64,000 bases of DNA from assembly GCF_050908235.1 (NCBI RefSeq), contig NZ_CP194340.1; one strand, given 5' to 3'. Of the stretch, positions 26,837 to 35,568 are shown one piece after another (positions within the stretch are counted from its first letter, which is position 1; each line of letters opens with the position of its first letter). Origin of the DNA: Pseudoramibacter alactolyticus. GTDB taxonomy: Bacteria > Bacillota > Clostridia > Eubacteriales > Eubacteriaceae. A model generated the notes under the pieces. That model was not told where the DNA came from and made no database searches. It was given only the letters and a program-made list of their open reading frames with translations. Position numbers and translations under genes: made by a program.

Positions 26837-27960
26837 GCGAAAAACTCCTTGAACGCTCGAGCGCCGGCCGTCTGCCCCAGCAGGCCATATTCCCGGCTGA
26901 AAAGGATCACTTCAAAGGCCACGTTGCCGTAAACCTTGGCCTCGCAGCGCGCTTTTACCCGCTGCGCAATATGATCGAAATAGCCGCCGATCCCCGCCTC
27001 CCGGATAATCGGAATGGCGTCGTCCGTCGTCGTGCAGCGCAGGATGCGGTCGATGCAGCCGCGGTCCGCACCCATCCAGGCCGCGTTCGCCGCGAGAATT
27101 TCCATCCGGGCGTCGCTCACCGCCGAGTGGGTCTGAAAAATCCCTCCGGCCACCTTGATGAGTTTGCCCAGATGCCCAATGAAAAGGATTCGCTTCACCC
27201 CCATGCGCTCGGCCTGCTCCAGCATAAAGCCCACAAAGTTGCTGATTTTAATCATCGGTGCCCGGTCGAGGCCCAGCGATTTGGCAAAATCCTCGCCATA
27301 ATTCCCCGGCACATAAAGAATATTCTCGTATCCCTTCTCCCGCAGGACCGACAATTCCAGTTTCATCGAGGCCTTCAATGACTCTTCGCTCATCGGCGTC
27401 ACAACGCCGGAAGTCCCGATAACCGACAGCCCGCCGACCACACCAAGTTTGGGATTAAAGGTGCGTTTGGCCAGCTCGATGCCTTCCGGCATGGCGATGG
27501 TCACTTCAAAACCGCCGGTATAGCCAAAGTCTTTAGCCACCACTGCCAGTTCCCGGCGCATCATCGCCCGGGGCGTCGGGTTGATGGCCGGCTCTCCGAC
27601 GGGAATCGAAAGCCCGGAAAGCGTCACTCTGCCGACCCCCGGCCCGCCTTTAAAGGTCACACCCGGCGCTGTCTGCCGACGCACCGTCGCAAAAACGCGC
27701 ATACCATCGGTGACATCCGGGTCGTCCCCCGCATCTTTAATCACCGAACAGGTCACAGCTTCCGCCGTCATCTCGATGTCGTAAAGGTCGATGGCCAGCT
27801 GCCAACCCTTGGGCGTATCGATGGTAATTGCATTCCGGCGTTCCCCGGAGAGCAGCATCGTCGCCGCCCCCTTGGATGCCGCCGTCGCACAGGATCCCGT
27901 CGTATAGCCGTAGCGCATGCGCTTGCCGCCCTTTTCAATGTATTTTTCGAATTTTCCCAT
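26824..27960 (-). CDS. cbiD: Cobalt-precorrin-5B C1-methyltransferase
   Basis: 378 residues from MGKFEKYIEKGGKRMRYGYT. The block RYGYTTGSCATAASKGAATM and the glycine-rich FKGGPGVGRVTLSGLSIPVG are diagnostic for CbiD, as is GHLGKLIKVAGGIFQTHS. CbiD is specific to the anaerobic route. An in-frame extension of 15 codons is possible, but the ATG at 27958-27960 has GGGAG seven bases upstream and falls after the cbiL stop. Confidence 0.95.
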   Translation of the reverse strand: MGKFEKYIEKGGKRMRYGYTTGSCATAASKGAATMLLSGERRNAITIDTPKGWQLAIDLYDIEMTAEAVTCSVIKDAGDDPDVTDGMRVFATVRRQTAPGVTFKGGPGVGRVTLSGLSIPVGEPAINPTPRAMMRRELAVVAKDFGYTGGFEVTIAMPEGIELAKRTFNPKLGVVGGLSVIGTSGVVTPMSEESLKASMKLELSVLREKGYENILYVPGNYGEDFAKSLGLDRAPMIKISNFVGFMLEQAERMGVKRILFIGHLGKLIKVAGGIFQTHSAVSDARMEILAANAAWMGADRGCIDRILRCTTTDDAIPIIREAGIGGYFDHIAQRVKARCEAKVYGNVAFEVILFSREYGLLGQTAGARAFKEFFACTK

Positions 27961-27979
27961 CGGGTGCTCCCTACAAAAA

Positions 27980-28720
27980 TTATTCTGACGCCGCAAAGCC
28001 GCCAAATCCGCCCTTTTTGATGAGCACCGTCGATAAATAGGGCACCTTGCCGGCCAGCGCCTGAATATCGGTAGTCACCTGCTGACTCGTCATGCCGATA
28101 TCGGACACCATTACGAAATGCTGTTCGAGGCCGCGGGCCGACAACTCTTTCGCCAGCGCTTCATTACCCGCGGAGACCTTCATCACCACGATGTTCTGAT
28201 GGGCGTCGAGCACCGCCCGAACCCTTTCGATGGGTTCGGTCATGCCCACTACGCCCAGGGATTCTTCCCCCTGAGTCAGCGGGATGTTCAGCCGCGCTGC
28301 CAGATTGCAAAACGACGGGATCCCCGAGATGGTCTCCACTGCGAGGCCGCGCTGCAGCAAATAAGCCATCACATAGGAATAAGTGGAATAAACCATGGGG
28401 TCGCCTAAGGTTAAAAACACCGCATTTTCGCCGCGTTTCAAAATCGCGTGAATCGCGTCGGCGTTTTCCTGCCACCGGGCATCCAGCGCTTCCCGCTCTT
28501 CCGACAGCGACAGCATCGGAAAGTCCATGGTGATGCAGCGCTTGTCCTCGGCAATATAAGACCTTGCGATGCGAAAGGCGATGCTCGGTTTGCCCATCTT
28601 CCCGGTGGGGCTGATCACCACATCGGCCGTTTCGATAGCACGGACGGCCTTGACGGTAAGCAGTTCCGGATCCCCCGGACCGACGCCGATGCCGTATAAA
28701 ACGCCTTTGCTTTCCGCCAT
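27980..28720 (-). CDS. cbiL: Cobalt-factor II / precorrin-2 C20-methyltransferase
   Basis: 246 residues of the tetrapyrrole methylase fold: LYGIGVGPGDPELLTVKAVR at the N-terminus, VFLTLGDPMVYSTYSYVMAY and TISGIPSFCNLAARLNIPL are the CbiL/CobI blocks. It follows cbiC by two bases. Confidence 0.95.
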   Translation of the reverse strand: MAESKGVLYGIGVGPGDPELLTVKAVRAIETADVVISPTGKMGKPSIAFRIARSYIAEDKRCITMDFPMLSLSEEREALDARWQENADAIHAILKRGENAVFLTLGDPMVYSTYSYVMAYLLQRGLAVETISGIPSFCNLAARLNIPLTQGEESLGVVGMTEPIERVRAVLDAHQNIVVMKVSAGNEALAKELSARGLEQHFVMVSDIGMTSQQVTTDIQALAGKVPYLSTVLIKKGGFGGFAASE

Positions 28721-28721
28721 C

Positions 28722-29363
28722 TTACCACTCCCTTCCCAAGCGATACAACAGCGCGTTTAAAATCGCGCCGACCACCGGGCTGCCGCCCTTGCGCCCGTTG
28801 ATGCGAATATAGGGGACGCCGAAATCGTCAAGCTCGTCTAAAGCCTTCTTGGACTCGGCCGCCCCGACAAAGCCGATGGGTGCGCCGACGATCAGCGCCG
28901 GCTTGGAAGCGCCGTCCTTGATGAACGCAATCAGACGATAAAGGGCCGTCGGCGCGTTGCCGATGGCAAAAATCCCGATGTCGCCGTTCTTGATGGCCTT
29001 TTCCATGGCAACCGTCGACCGGGTCACACCCCGCTCTTTGGCCTCCGCCCGGACATCTTCGTCGTGAACGTAGTTGACCATTTCAACGCCCTGCATCGCC
29101 ATGGCCCGGCTGTTCACCGCGGATTTGATCATCATCGTATCGGCATAGATTTTCTTGCCGGCGGCCAGCGCCTTCAGACCGCTGTTCACCGCGTCGTTTT
29201 TAAACTCGATGAGTCTTGCGTATTCAAAATCGGCCGTGGTGTGAATCACCCGGCGGACAATGCTGTCTGTCTCTTCAGGGAAGTGAATGCTGCCCAATTC
29301 CTCACCGATGATCTCAAAACTGCGCTTCTCGATTGCCTGCGGATTATTAATGTAGTTTTTCAT
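28722..29363 (-). CDS. cbiC: Cobalt-precorrin-8 methylmutase
   Basis: 213 residues. IEKRSFEIIGEELG, the catalytic-histidine region RRVIHTTADFEYARL, and GNAPTALYRLIAFIKDGASK followed by GAPIGFVGAAESK are diagnostic. It moves the C11 methyl group to C12 to give cobyrinic acid. The 64-bp gap to pduX shows no clear terminator. Confidence 0.96.
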   Translation of the reverse strand: MKNYINNPQAIEKRSFEIIGEELGSIHFPEETDSIVRRVIHTTADFEYARLIEFKNDAVNSGLKALAAGKKIYADTMMIKSAVNSRAMAMQGVEMVNYVHDEDVRAEAKERGVTRSTVAMEKAIKNGDIGIFAIGNAPTALYRLIAFIKDGASKPALIVGAPIGFVGAAESKKALDELDDFGVPYIRINGRKGGSPVVGAILNALLYRLGREW

Positions 29364-29427
29364 GTGTTTATCCTTAAAATTTTTCTATTATTTTGCCATC
29401 GATTTCTTTAACAGGCCTTGCCGACTT

Positions 29428-30321
29428 TTAAAGATAAAGTGCGTCGCCTGTTTGTTCGATGCGGTAGCCGCCGGGGATCATGTTCTTCAAATAAATCCCT
29501 TCGTAATCTTTTTGAGGAACACGATTGATCCAGGCCGTCATGAAGCCGCGGTAATCAAAATCGGCCGCATCGTAAATCACGCCGACAACCGTGCCGCTGT
29601 GACCGATGGCCACGCCGCAGCCGCCATAGCGCCGGGACAGCGCGATCATGGTTTCCAGATAGGGTTTAAACAGCACCTTTTGATTGAGCCTGGCGCTCTC
29701 GGTGCAGGCGGCTCCCATTTGATGCAGATCTGCCGCGGCCAGCCCCGTTTCGAAATCGGCTACGATTTGTGCAAAGGCGGCACGGTCCACCGCGTCGTAA
29801 ACATAGCGCTGCCCGCGAAAGCCGACCGTTGCCACCGAGCCGCCAAAATCGACGGCGAGAATTTTCGCCGACATCGCCCGGCGAAAGTCCCGGATCACGC
29901 CGCCTTTAATATAATTGAAAAGATTAAGATCCTGAAACATGATGTTGTCCGTCGGCTCGATGGCGACGCATAGTTCGGCAATGTCCGACGGGGTGACCCG
30001 CAGATCGTAATACGCCGCGAGGCCGGTGGCCACGGCCACCAAATCCGCCGTAGAGCTCGCCATCCCCTTGCCGGTCGGAATCTCCGAGCTGAGCGCAATG
30101 TTGATGCGATGCTTTTCTTCCCGCGGCAAACCGTAGCGCTCAAAAAAACAGTCCATGATCCGCACCGCTTTGTCCGGCAAAAAGTGATCGGCCGGCCGCT
30201 CTTCGACACGCGCCCGGGTGTACAGATCCACAGGGCAGGATACCAGGCACGGCGCGTCCCGGTAAATCCCCTGAATGAGTTCCCCGCAGGAACCCGGCAC
30301 GCGGACCGTCACCCTACGCAT
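29428..30321 (-). CDS. pduX: L-threonine kinase (PduX-like GHMP kinase)
   Basis: 297 residues from MRRVTVRVPGSCGELIQGIY. VPGSCGELIQG and the GHMP ATP-binding loop IPTGKGMASSTADLVAVAT are both PduX hallmarks. The enzyme phosphorylates L-threonine, which CobD then decarboxylates to the aminopropanol linker of B12; both genes are in this operon. The start ATG at 30319-30321 overlaps the end of cbiA by 8 bp and has AAAGGA nine bases upstream; the longer frame upstream is a cbiA shadow. Confidence 0.92.
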   Translation of the reverse strand: MRRVTVRVPGSCGELIQGIYRDAPCLVSCPVDLYTRARVEERPADHFLPDKAVRIMDCFFERYGLPREEKHRINIALSSEIPTGKGMASSTADLVAVATGLAAYYDLRVTPSDIAELCVAIEPTDNIMFQDLNLFNYIKGGVIRDFRRAMSAKILAVDFGGSVATVGFRGQRYVYDAVDRAAFAQIVADFETGLAAADLHQMGAACTESARLNQKVLFKPYLETMIALSRRYGGCGVAIGHSGTVVGVIYDAADFDYRGFMTAWINRVPQKDYEGIYLKNMIPGGYRIEQTGDALYL

Positions 30322-31693
30322 GGCCAACCGTCCTTTCCGCCTTCGCCCGCCGCACGCGGCCCAGCAGTGCGAACAGGAAACGATCGGCCCCGTCGGCATA
30401 AAAATGCACGTGGGGATAGCCGGCCAGGGTATTGCACCGAGTATAACCGCATTGCCAAGTCTTGCCCCGCTTCGACAATTGATAAATTTGAGGAATAGGT
30501 ATTTTCGCCTCCACCAGGCTATGATGAAATTCATGAGCTTTAAAATGACAGCGACGGCCGTCCAACATCGCCGCCACATCCACATAGCCGAAGCGCTGCA
30601 GCCGCGCCGTCATCACCGTGTCCGCCGGCAAAAAACCAACACCGGCATAGCGCTCGCCGTCTTTGTCCACAAGGCTTCGGGTCAGCGCCATCAGGCCGCC
30701 GCATTCGGCGTAGCAGGGCAGCCCCGATTCGAGCCGCTTCCGAAGGCGCGCGCGAAAAGTCCTGTTGGCTTCAAAGGCTTTCCCGAAGATTTCGGGAAAA
30801 CCGCCGCCCAGATAAAGACCGTCGGCCTCCGCGGGAATATCTTCCGCCGCCAAAGGGCTAAACGGCACGAGCGTGACGCCCAGCGTCTTCAGTGCCGAAA
30901 AATTATCGCGATAATAAAAGTTAAAGGCGTTATCCCAGGCATAAGCGATGGTCAGATCACTGTACACATCGCCATAGGCTTCAAAGGGATCCGGCCGGCC
31001 CGGCAGCGCCTTGATGCCGGAGCGCGCCGCCATGCGGTCGATATCCACATGCGCCAGCACCAGATCCGCCGCGCGATCCACCTTCCCGCGCAGATCCGCC
31101 AGCTCGTCCGCCGGAATCAGCCCGAGGTGACGGCTCTCGAGGGTCAGCGCCGCGTCGTTCGGCAGCCACCCCACACAGGGAATCCCCGTATGTGCTTCGA
31201 TGGCCGTTTTCACCAAAACGTAGTGAGATTTCGTAGCAATGCGGTTGACAATAACCCCGGCGATATGCACATCCGGATCAAAATCCGCATAGCCTTTTAC
31301 CAAAGCCGCCGCCGAGGTGGACATGCCCCGGCCGTCGATGATCAGAAACACCGGCAGACCCAAAACTTTCGACAAATAGGCCGAGCTGCCGATTTCCCCG
31401 CCGGACGAAGCGCCGTCGTAAAGCCCCATAACCCCTTCGACCACGGCCAGATCCTCCGGACCGAGCCTGCGGCAGAACAGAGTCTTGATCATCTCGGGAT
31501 CGAGCATCCAGGTGTCGAGATTGGTCGAAGCTTCGCCGGTCACAAAATGATGAAACATCGGATCGATATAATCCGGGCCGGTTTTGCTCGGCATCACGCG
31601 GTAGCCTTTTTTCTTAAAAGCCGCCATGATGCCCATGGTCACCGTCGTTTTGCCGACGTTGCTATTGGTTCCTGCCAGCATCAATCCGCGCAT
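30314..31693 (-). CDS. cbiA: Cobyrinic acid a,c-diamide synthase
   Basis: 459 residues. The ATP-binding opening RGLMLAGTNSNVGKTTVTMG and SKTGPDYIDPMFH are followed by VVEGVMGLYDGASSGGEIGS and a glutaminase domain with the cysteine in LPCYAECGGLMALTRSL. It amidates the a and c acetate side chains. A GGAGAGGGG ribosome site precedes the ATG. It follows cbiO by 100 bp, which may carry an internal promoter but nothing convincing was found. Confidence 0.96.
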   Translation of the reverse strand: MRGLMLAGTNSNVGKTTVTMGIMAAFKKKGYRVMPSKTGPDYIDPMFHHFVTGEASTNLDTWMLDPEMIKTLFCRRLGPEDLAVVEGVMGLYDGASSGGEIGSSAYLSKVLGLPVFLIIDGRGMSTSAAALVKGYADFDPDVHIAGVIVNRIATKSHYVLVKTAIEAHTGIPCVGWLPNDAALTLESRHLGLIPADELADLRGKVDRAADLVLAHVDIDRMAARSGIKALPGRPDPFEAYGDVYSDLTIAYAWDNAFNFYYRDNFSALKTLGVTLVPFSPLAAEDIPAEADGLYLGGGFPEIFGKAFEANRTFRARLRKRLESGLPCYAECGGLMALTRSLVDKDGERYAGVGFLPADTVMTARLQRFGYVDVAAMLDGRRCHFKAHEFHHSLVEAKIPIPQIYQLSKRGKTWQCGYTRCNTLAGYPHVHFYADGADRFLFALLGRVRRAKAERTVGHA

Positions 31694-31793
31694 CGCCCCT
31701 CTCCTTTCGTTTGGCTATCTGCCATTTTTATTTTACCGCGTTTCGCGTCATCTTTAAATGAAATTTCTTGTTAAATGTTTGCACACCGTCCAC

Positions 31794-32635
31794 TTATTGG
31801 GCAATCTTCTCCAGCCAGGCGTTAAACTCGTCGACATCCTTCGGATAGCTGCCGTCGGCCGGCGCCATGCCGTGGGCGATCATGTCCTCATAGATGTCGA
31901 GCATCGTCGGCCGGCGCAGATTCGCCTGCTCGCAGACGGCTTTGTCACGCATGATTTCAATCGGTGTGCCGTCGGCAATCACCCGTCCGTCGGAAAAAAC
32001 AATCAGCCGTTCGGCCCAGCGATAAGCGAAGTTCATGTCGTGAGTGGAAATCAACAGGGTTTTGCGCTGGGCCACCAGCTTTTCGAGCACTTCTTCGAGC
32101 ATCGCCGCGTTCAGCGGATCCAAGGCGGCCGTCGGCTCGTCAAAGACGATAACCTCCGAATGCATGGCAATAATATCCGCGATGGTGATGCGCTTCTTTT
32201 CGCCGCCGCTGCAATAATGGGGCGCCCGCTTTTTAAAGTCGGAAATATTCATATAGGCCAGCGCCTCATCCACCCGGGCCGCCACTTCCGATTCCGGCAG
32301 GCCCAGGTTCATCGGTCCGAAGGAAACTTCCCCCATGACCGTCGACGCGATGATCTGATTGTCCGCGTCCTGAAAAACGATGCCGACGCCGCGGCGCAGC
32401 TCGTTCATCACCTTTTTGTCATCGGTGATTTTCTGACCTTTAAAATAAATTTCGCCGGAATCCGGCCGCAAAACACCGTTAATGTTCAAAAAAAGGTGGA
32501 TTTGCCGGCGCCGTTGTTCCCGACGACACAAACCCGCTCCCCCGGCATCACGTCCAGGGTGATCCCCTTGAGAGCCTGATGGCTGCCGGAATAGGTATAG
32601 GTCAGATCTTTGACCTTTAAAATCGGTTCAGACAT
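31794..32635 (-). pseudogene. cbiO: cbiO, ATPase of the cobalt ECF transporter, with a one-base frame break
   Basis: The gene starts at ATG 32633-32635 (MSEPILKVKDLTYTYSGSHQ), overlapping the cbiQ stop by 8 bp, and reads through Walker A GNNGAGKST to a TGA at 32486-32488. The other frame continues LNINGVLRPDSGEIYFKG... with GEVSFGPMNLGL, the ABC signature region YCSGGEKKRITIADI and VIVFDEPTAALDPLNAAML to the end. The break lies in seven T (32488-32494 on the plus strand as A7); eight would restore STFFLNING and give 280 residues, the normal CbiO length. It could be a sequencing indel, a slippage-corrected gene or a true mutation. CbiO powers CbiMNQ cobalt uptake. Confidence 0.88.
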
Positions 32636-33563
32636 TTAAATTCACTCCTTGGAAAGTCATGATCCACACGCAAACAAAATAGGCCAGCGGCAGCGCCCCC
32701 CAGAGCCACTGGGCCCGGGTAACGGGTTTCTTCGCTTCGAGAAAGCGCAGGTCGCCGTCATAGCAGCGGGCCTCCATCGCGTCGAAAAACTGATTGCCCC
32801 GCTTCATCGACACCACAAAAAGATTGCTGGCCGTGCTGCCGAAGGAATACAGCGCCTTTCTAAAATCGGTATAGCCCAGCCGAGATTCCGCCGAATTGCG
32901 CATCTTGCTGTTGGTATCCAGCAGGATAAAGATAAAGCGGTACATCATATTCATCAGTTCGATAATCAGCTTCGGCACGTGGCATTTTTTGAGCACCGAA
33001 AAAATCTCGCCCGACATGGTGGACAGTGACATCATATACATGGCAGAAATGGCACCGAAAGCCTTGCTCCACAAAATCGCCGTGTTATAAAGCGTTTGGG
33101 GCGTGATGATCACATATCCCCAATGCGCGAAAAAATTAATCAGCGCGTTATCGTAGGGTGTCTTCGAAAATTCAAACAGGACAAAAATGGACCCGGCGAT
33201 CATGAAGACCAATGGAATCGTCAAGAGGCTGATGTAGTTGTGCAGATCTAATCCGCCGAGAACCACCGTCACAAAAAAGGTGAACAGGATAATGCTGAAG
33301 GAAACGTAGGGATTGTTTGAAATGATACACATCAGCAGTAAAATAATACCAAATCCGATTTTAAACGAAGGATTCCATTCGGAAATGGCAGAATTATAGG
33401 CATAGATATCAATCGACAGGGTCGACTCGCCATGTTTGTGTCCAAAGCCGCCATGACGGTGACGGGCCTCACCGCGATGCCGATAGACCTTGTAAATCCC
33501 TCCGCCGATCAGCAATAACAAGGGCGGCACCAGCCACAAAAAATGGGTAACATTCAATTTCAT
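32628..33563 (-). CDS. cbiQ: Cobalt ECF transporter T component CbiQ, with His-rich N-terminal extension
   Basis: 311 residues from ATG 33561-33563, preceded by GAAAGG. The body matches CbiQ, with several membrane helices and the C-terminal coupling motif region (AESRLGYTDF... and FDAMEARCYDGD, the usual EAR-type motif that contacts the ATPase). It is longer than ordinary CbiQ: an extra helix (FLWLVPPLLLLIGGGIYKVY) is followed by a histidine-rich segment with five His between residues about 29 and 44. That segment could bind metal, which is inference. Neighbours cbiM, cbiN and cbiO support the assignment. Confidence 0.9.
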   Translation of the reverse strand: MKLNVTHFLWLVPPLLLLIGGGIYKVYRHRGEARHRHGGFGHKHGESTLSIDIYAYNSAISEWNPSFKIGFGIILLLMCIISNNPYVSFSIILFTFFVTVVLGGLDLHNYISLLTIPLVFMIAGSIFVLFEFSKTPYDNALINFFAHWGYVIITPQTLYNTAILWSKAFGAISAMYMMSLSTMSGEIFSVLKKCHVPKLIIELMNMMYRFIFILLDTNSKMRNSAESRLGYTDFRKALYSFGSTASNLFVVSMKRGNQFFDAMEARCYDGDLRFLEAKKPVTRAQWLWGALPLAYFVCVWIMTFQGVNLNV

Positions 33564-33585
33564 TTTCAGACCTTTCAAAAGCCCG

Positions 33586-33647
33586 GCAGCATGTAGGCAT
33601 GCTGCTATAAAGAGGGGCTGAAAGGCGCGAACGCCTCCCAGCCCCTC
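33586..33647 (-). promoter_or_regulatory. Two intercistronic hairpins between cbiN and cbiQ
   Basis: Just after cbiN a stem GAGGGGCTG/CAGCCCCTC encloses a second stem AGGCG/CGCCT with a TTCG loop (33612-33647), and 6 bp later GCAGCATG/CATGCTGC closes a four-base loop (33586-33605). The tail after the first is only TTTAT, so this is more likely a partial terminator or mRNA-stabilising element than a full stop. Confidence 0.6.
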
Positions 33648-33676
33648 AATGCTTTTATCAATTTGGGCACAAAGCC

Positions 33677-33997
33677 TTAAAGTTCCTGATCTTCTTTGCC
33701 GAGCTTTTTGCGTTCGACAAAACGTCCCAGGAAAAACGCCATAATGCCAACGCCGATGCCCGTCTGCACACAGAAGAGCAACGATTCAACTTCGCCCGGC
33801 AGTTCACCGCCGATGGCCTTTTCCAAAACCGGTGTGGCCCAGGCTTTGTAGGAACTGTCGTTCTTTTCGACCAGGGTTCCGCCGGCATCGTCAGAGCCGC
33901 CGAATTCGGCCTTGCCGGACAATGCGAAGAATGGAATCACTGCAATCGCCACACACACGAGCAACAGGATTAAAGCTGTTTTTTTGTTTTTAGACAT
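33677..33997 (-). CDS. cbiN: Cobalt transport protein CbiN
   Basis: 106 residues with two membrane helices (TALILLLVCVAIAVIPFFAL near the start and a C-terminal FCVQTGIGVGIMAFFLGRF). The linker AEFGGSDDAGGTLVEKND and the helix region ESLLFCVQTGIG match CbiN, the small accessory subunit that supports Co2+ loading of CbiM. It is directly joined to cbiM. Confidence 0.93.
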   Translation of the reverse strand: MSKNKKTALILLLVCVAIAVIPFFALSGKAEFGGSDDAGGTLVEKNDSSYKAWATPVLEKAIGGELPGEVESLLFCVQTGIGVGIMAFFLGRFVERKKLGKEDQEL

Positions 33998-34755
33998 TAT
34001 TCTGCTCCTCCCAAGAAACCAATCGCCTTCATTTCAGCCGTGGCATAAGATTCGAGCGCCATGATGATGATGACCGACAGAATCCCTTCGATGATCGCCA
34101 GCGGCACCTGAGTCGCAGCGTAAACACCCATATTGGAAACGAAAGCTGCCCCAAAACCGACATTGGAATGATGAGCCCACGCCATCTGCACGGCCGTCAC
34201 GCAATAGGTGAAAAGATCCCCTAAGGCGCAAGCCAGGAAGATATTCACTTTGCGGTTAACATGCGCTTTGTCCATCAGTTTGTAAAGGCCGAAAGAAACG
34301 AACGGCCCCGCAATGGCCATCGAGAAACAATTCGCCCCAATGGTGGTCAAGCCGCCGTGCGCCAACAAAATGGCTTGAAACAGCAGCACAATCAAGCCGA
34401 GAACAGCCACCGCGGCCGGCCCGAAGAGCAACGCGCCGAGGCCCGTCCCGGTCATGTGCGAACAGGAGCCCGTCACAGACGGAATCTTCAGAGAAGAAAT
34501 CACAAAGATGAAAGCACCGGCCATGGCCATCAGCGAAATGGTGCGGCGATTCGCATTGACCGTTTTACGAATGGAGAAAAAACCCCAGATGACAAACGGC
34601 AACGCCACCACACCCCAGAATACACAAAGACTGGCCGGAAGGTAACCTTCCATAATGTGCATGGCGTTTGCCGCCGGCATCACGCCGAAACAAACGGCAA
34701 AGGCGATGGACGCCGCAACGATCCATTTTTGCTTCTTAGACAAAGATTGTGACAT
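33997..34755 (-). CDS. cbiM: Cobalt ECF transporter substrate-binding component CbiM
   Basis: 252 residues with six or more helices. The first residues of mature CbiM supply metal ligands; here MHIMEGYLPASLCVFWGVVA is preserved after a signal-like N-terminal helix that ends PAANA, so the N-terminus is probably cleaved to expose Met-His, as in NikM/CbiM proteins. GSCSHMTGTGLGALLFGPA is also diagnostic. AGGAGG precedes the ATG. It is the first gene after the strong promoter at 35006-35034. Confidence 0.95.
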   Translation of the reverse strand: MSQSLSKKQKWIVAASIAFAVCFGVMPAANAMHIMEGYLPASLCVFWGVVALPFVIWGFFSIRKTVNANRRTISLMAMAGAFIFVISSLKIPSVTGSCSHMTGTGLGALLFGPAAVAVLGLIVLLFQAILLAHGGLTTIGANCFSMAIAGPFVSFGLYKLMDKAHVNRKVNIFLACALGDLFTYCVTAVQMAWAHHSNVGFGAAFVSNMGVYAATQVPLAIIEGILSVIIIMALESYATAEMKAIGFLGGAE

Positions 34756-35005
34756 AAGAAACCTCCTAATAAGAATTTATAAAAATCACACGCTCAAAGA
34801 CTTCCCTCAAAACGATCCCCTGAGACTTCGCCAAACGCCGTCACTTCCCCCACCGCGTCTTTTGCGAATAATCAAAAGATAATTATTACAGGATTATGTT
34901 TTCCCAGACAATCATATGGCGAGAACGCTAACGGATAACGGTGCATTAACGCTATTTCTGCGCCAGTGCGGATCCTAATGAGCCACGAATTTTATATTGC
35001 TTTAG
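34756..35005 (-). promoter_or_regulatory. ~240-nt untranslated leader of the cbiM operon
   Basis: From the probable start near 35000 to the cbiM ATG there is no gene. The leader contains several short pairing segments (for example GACGGCG...and the GGCG/CGCC blocks near 34850) but the conserved B12-box and GCCACTG elements of cobalamin riboswitches were not found. Length and position suggest a metal- or cofactor-sensing RNA, which is inference only. Confidence 0.4.
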
Positions 35006-35034
35006 ATCATACCTATCACCTTATAATCTGTCAA
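35006..35034 (-). promoter_or_regulatory. Strong promoter of the cbiMNQO-cob operon
   Basis: On the minus strand TTGACA (35029-35034) and TATGAT (35006-35011) are exactly 17 bp apart. It points at cbiM, about 250 bp away, and could drive the 25-kb block. Upstream, 35035-35370 is AT-rich and holds nothing else recognisable. Confidence 0.8.
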
Positions 35035-35371
35035 GATTAGTGGTCAAATTTGCCGATCCATCTGATGAATTTTTTGGCACAGATTTTGAATTGACATGCT
35101 TTAAACGCGAGAACAACATTTTCGATTTTTATATGTTCATTTATTCATTGTTTAATGACAACTTGTTAGGTTTTTCAATCATTTTCATGCATTTTGCCGA
35201 TAATTATCCTTAAAATTCCTGCAACTATTTTCATTGCCTATACTTTTTTGCTTTTGCCGGTGCTCTATTTTACAAATTGCAACATCCGCCAAAGCGATTT
35301 GTTCCATTTTTTACATTTGTGATGCCGCCCACTCCCGATTCCTCGTCCGCAGCCGGCTGATTTCCCGCAAA

Positions 35372-35401
35372 GAAAAACGAAGCCCCCAAAGGACTTCGCT
35401 T
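35372..35401 (-). terminator. Terminator after the serine tRNAs
   Basis: On the minus strand a CGAAGTCC arm pairs with GGGGCTTCG (one bulge) and is followed by TTTTTC, just beyond the CCA end of the tRNA-Ser(GCU) gene. Confidence 0.7.
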
Positions 35402-35412
35402 CAATTTTAAAA

Positions 35413-35504
35413 TGGCGGAGAAGGAGGGATTTGAACCCTCGCGCCGCGTTAACGACCTACACCCTTAGCAGGGGCGCCTCTTCAGCCAACTTGAGTACTT
35501 CTCC
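35413..35504 (-). tRNA. tRNA-Ser (anticodon GCU)
   Basis: 92 nt including an encoded CCA. The acceptor arms GGAGAAG/CTTCTCC, discriminator G, a class II long variable arm, the T arm GAGGG-TTCAAAT-CCCTC and the anticodon loop CTGCTAA are all present on the minus strand. It lies 64 bp after tRNA-Ser(UGA), probably in the same transcript. Confidence 0.95.
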
Positions 35505-35568
35505 ATGCCTCGCGGATCGCCGCTCCCGACTGATGGGTTTTGTACGACTCCCGTTTATTCTATTATCA

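Noticed and set aside
30322..30585. Extended start of the pduX frame
   Set aside because: The extension is the cbiA gene read in another frame; the ATG at 30321 gives the normal PduX N-terminus.
34756..35005. Cobalamin riboswitch before cbiM
   Set aside because: The conserved B12-box and GCCACTG elements could not be found; only the long leader is reported.
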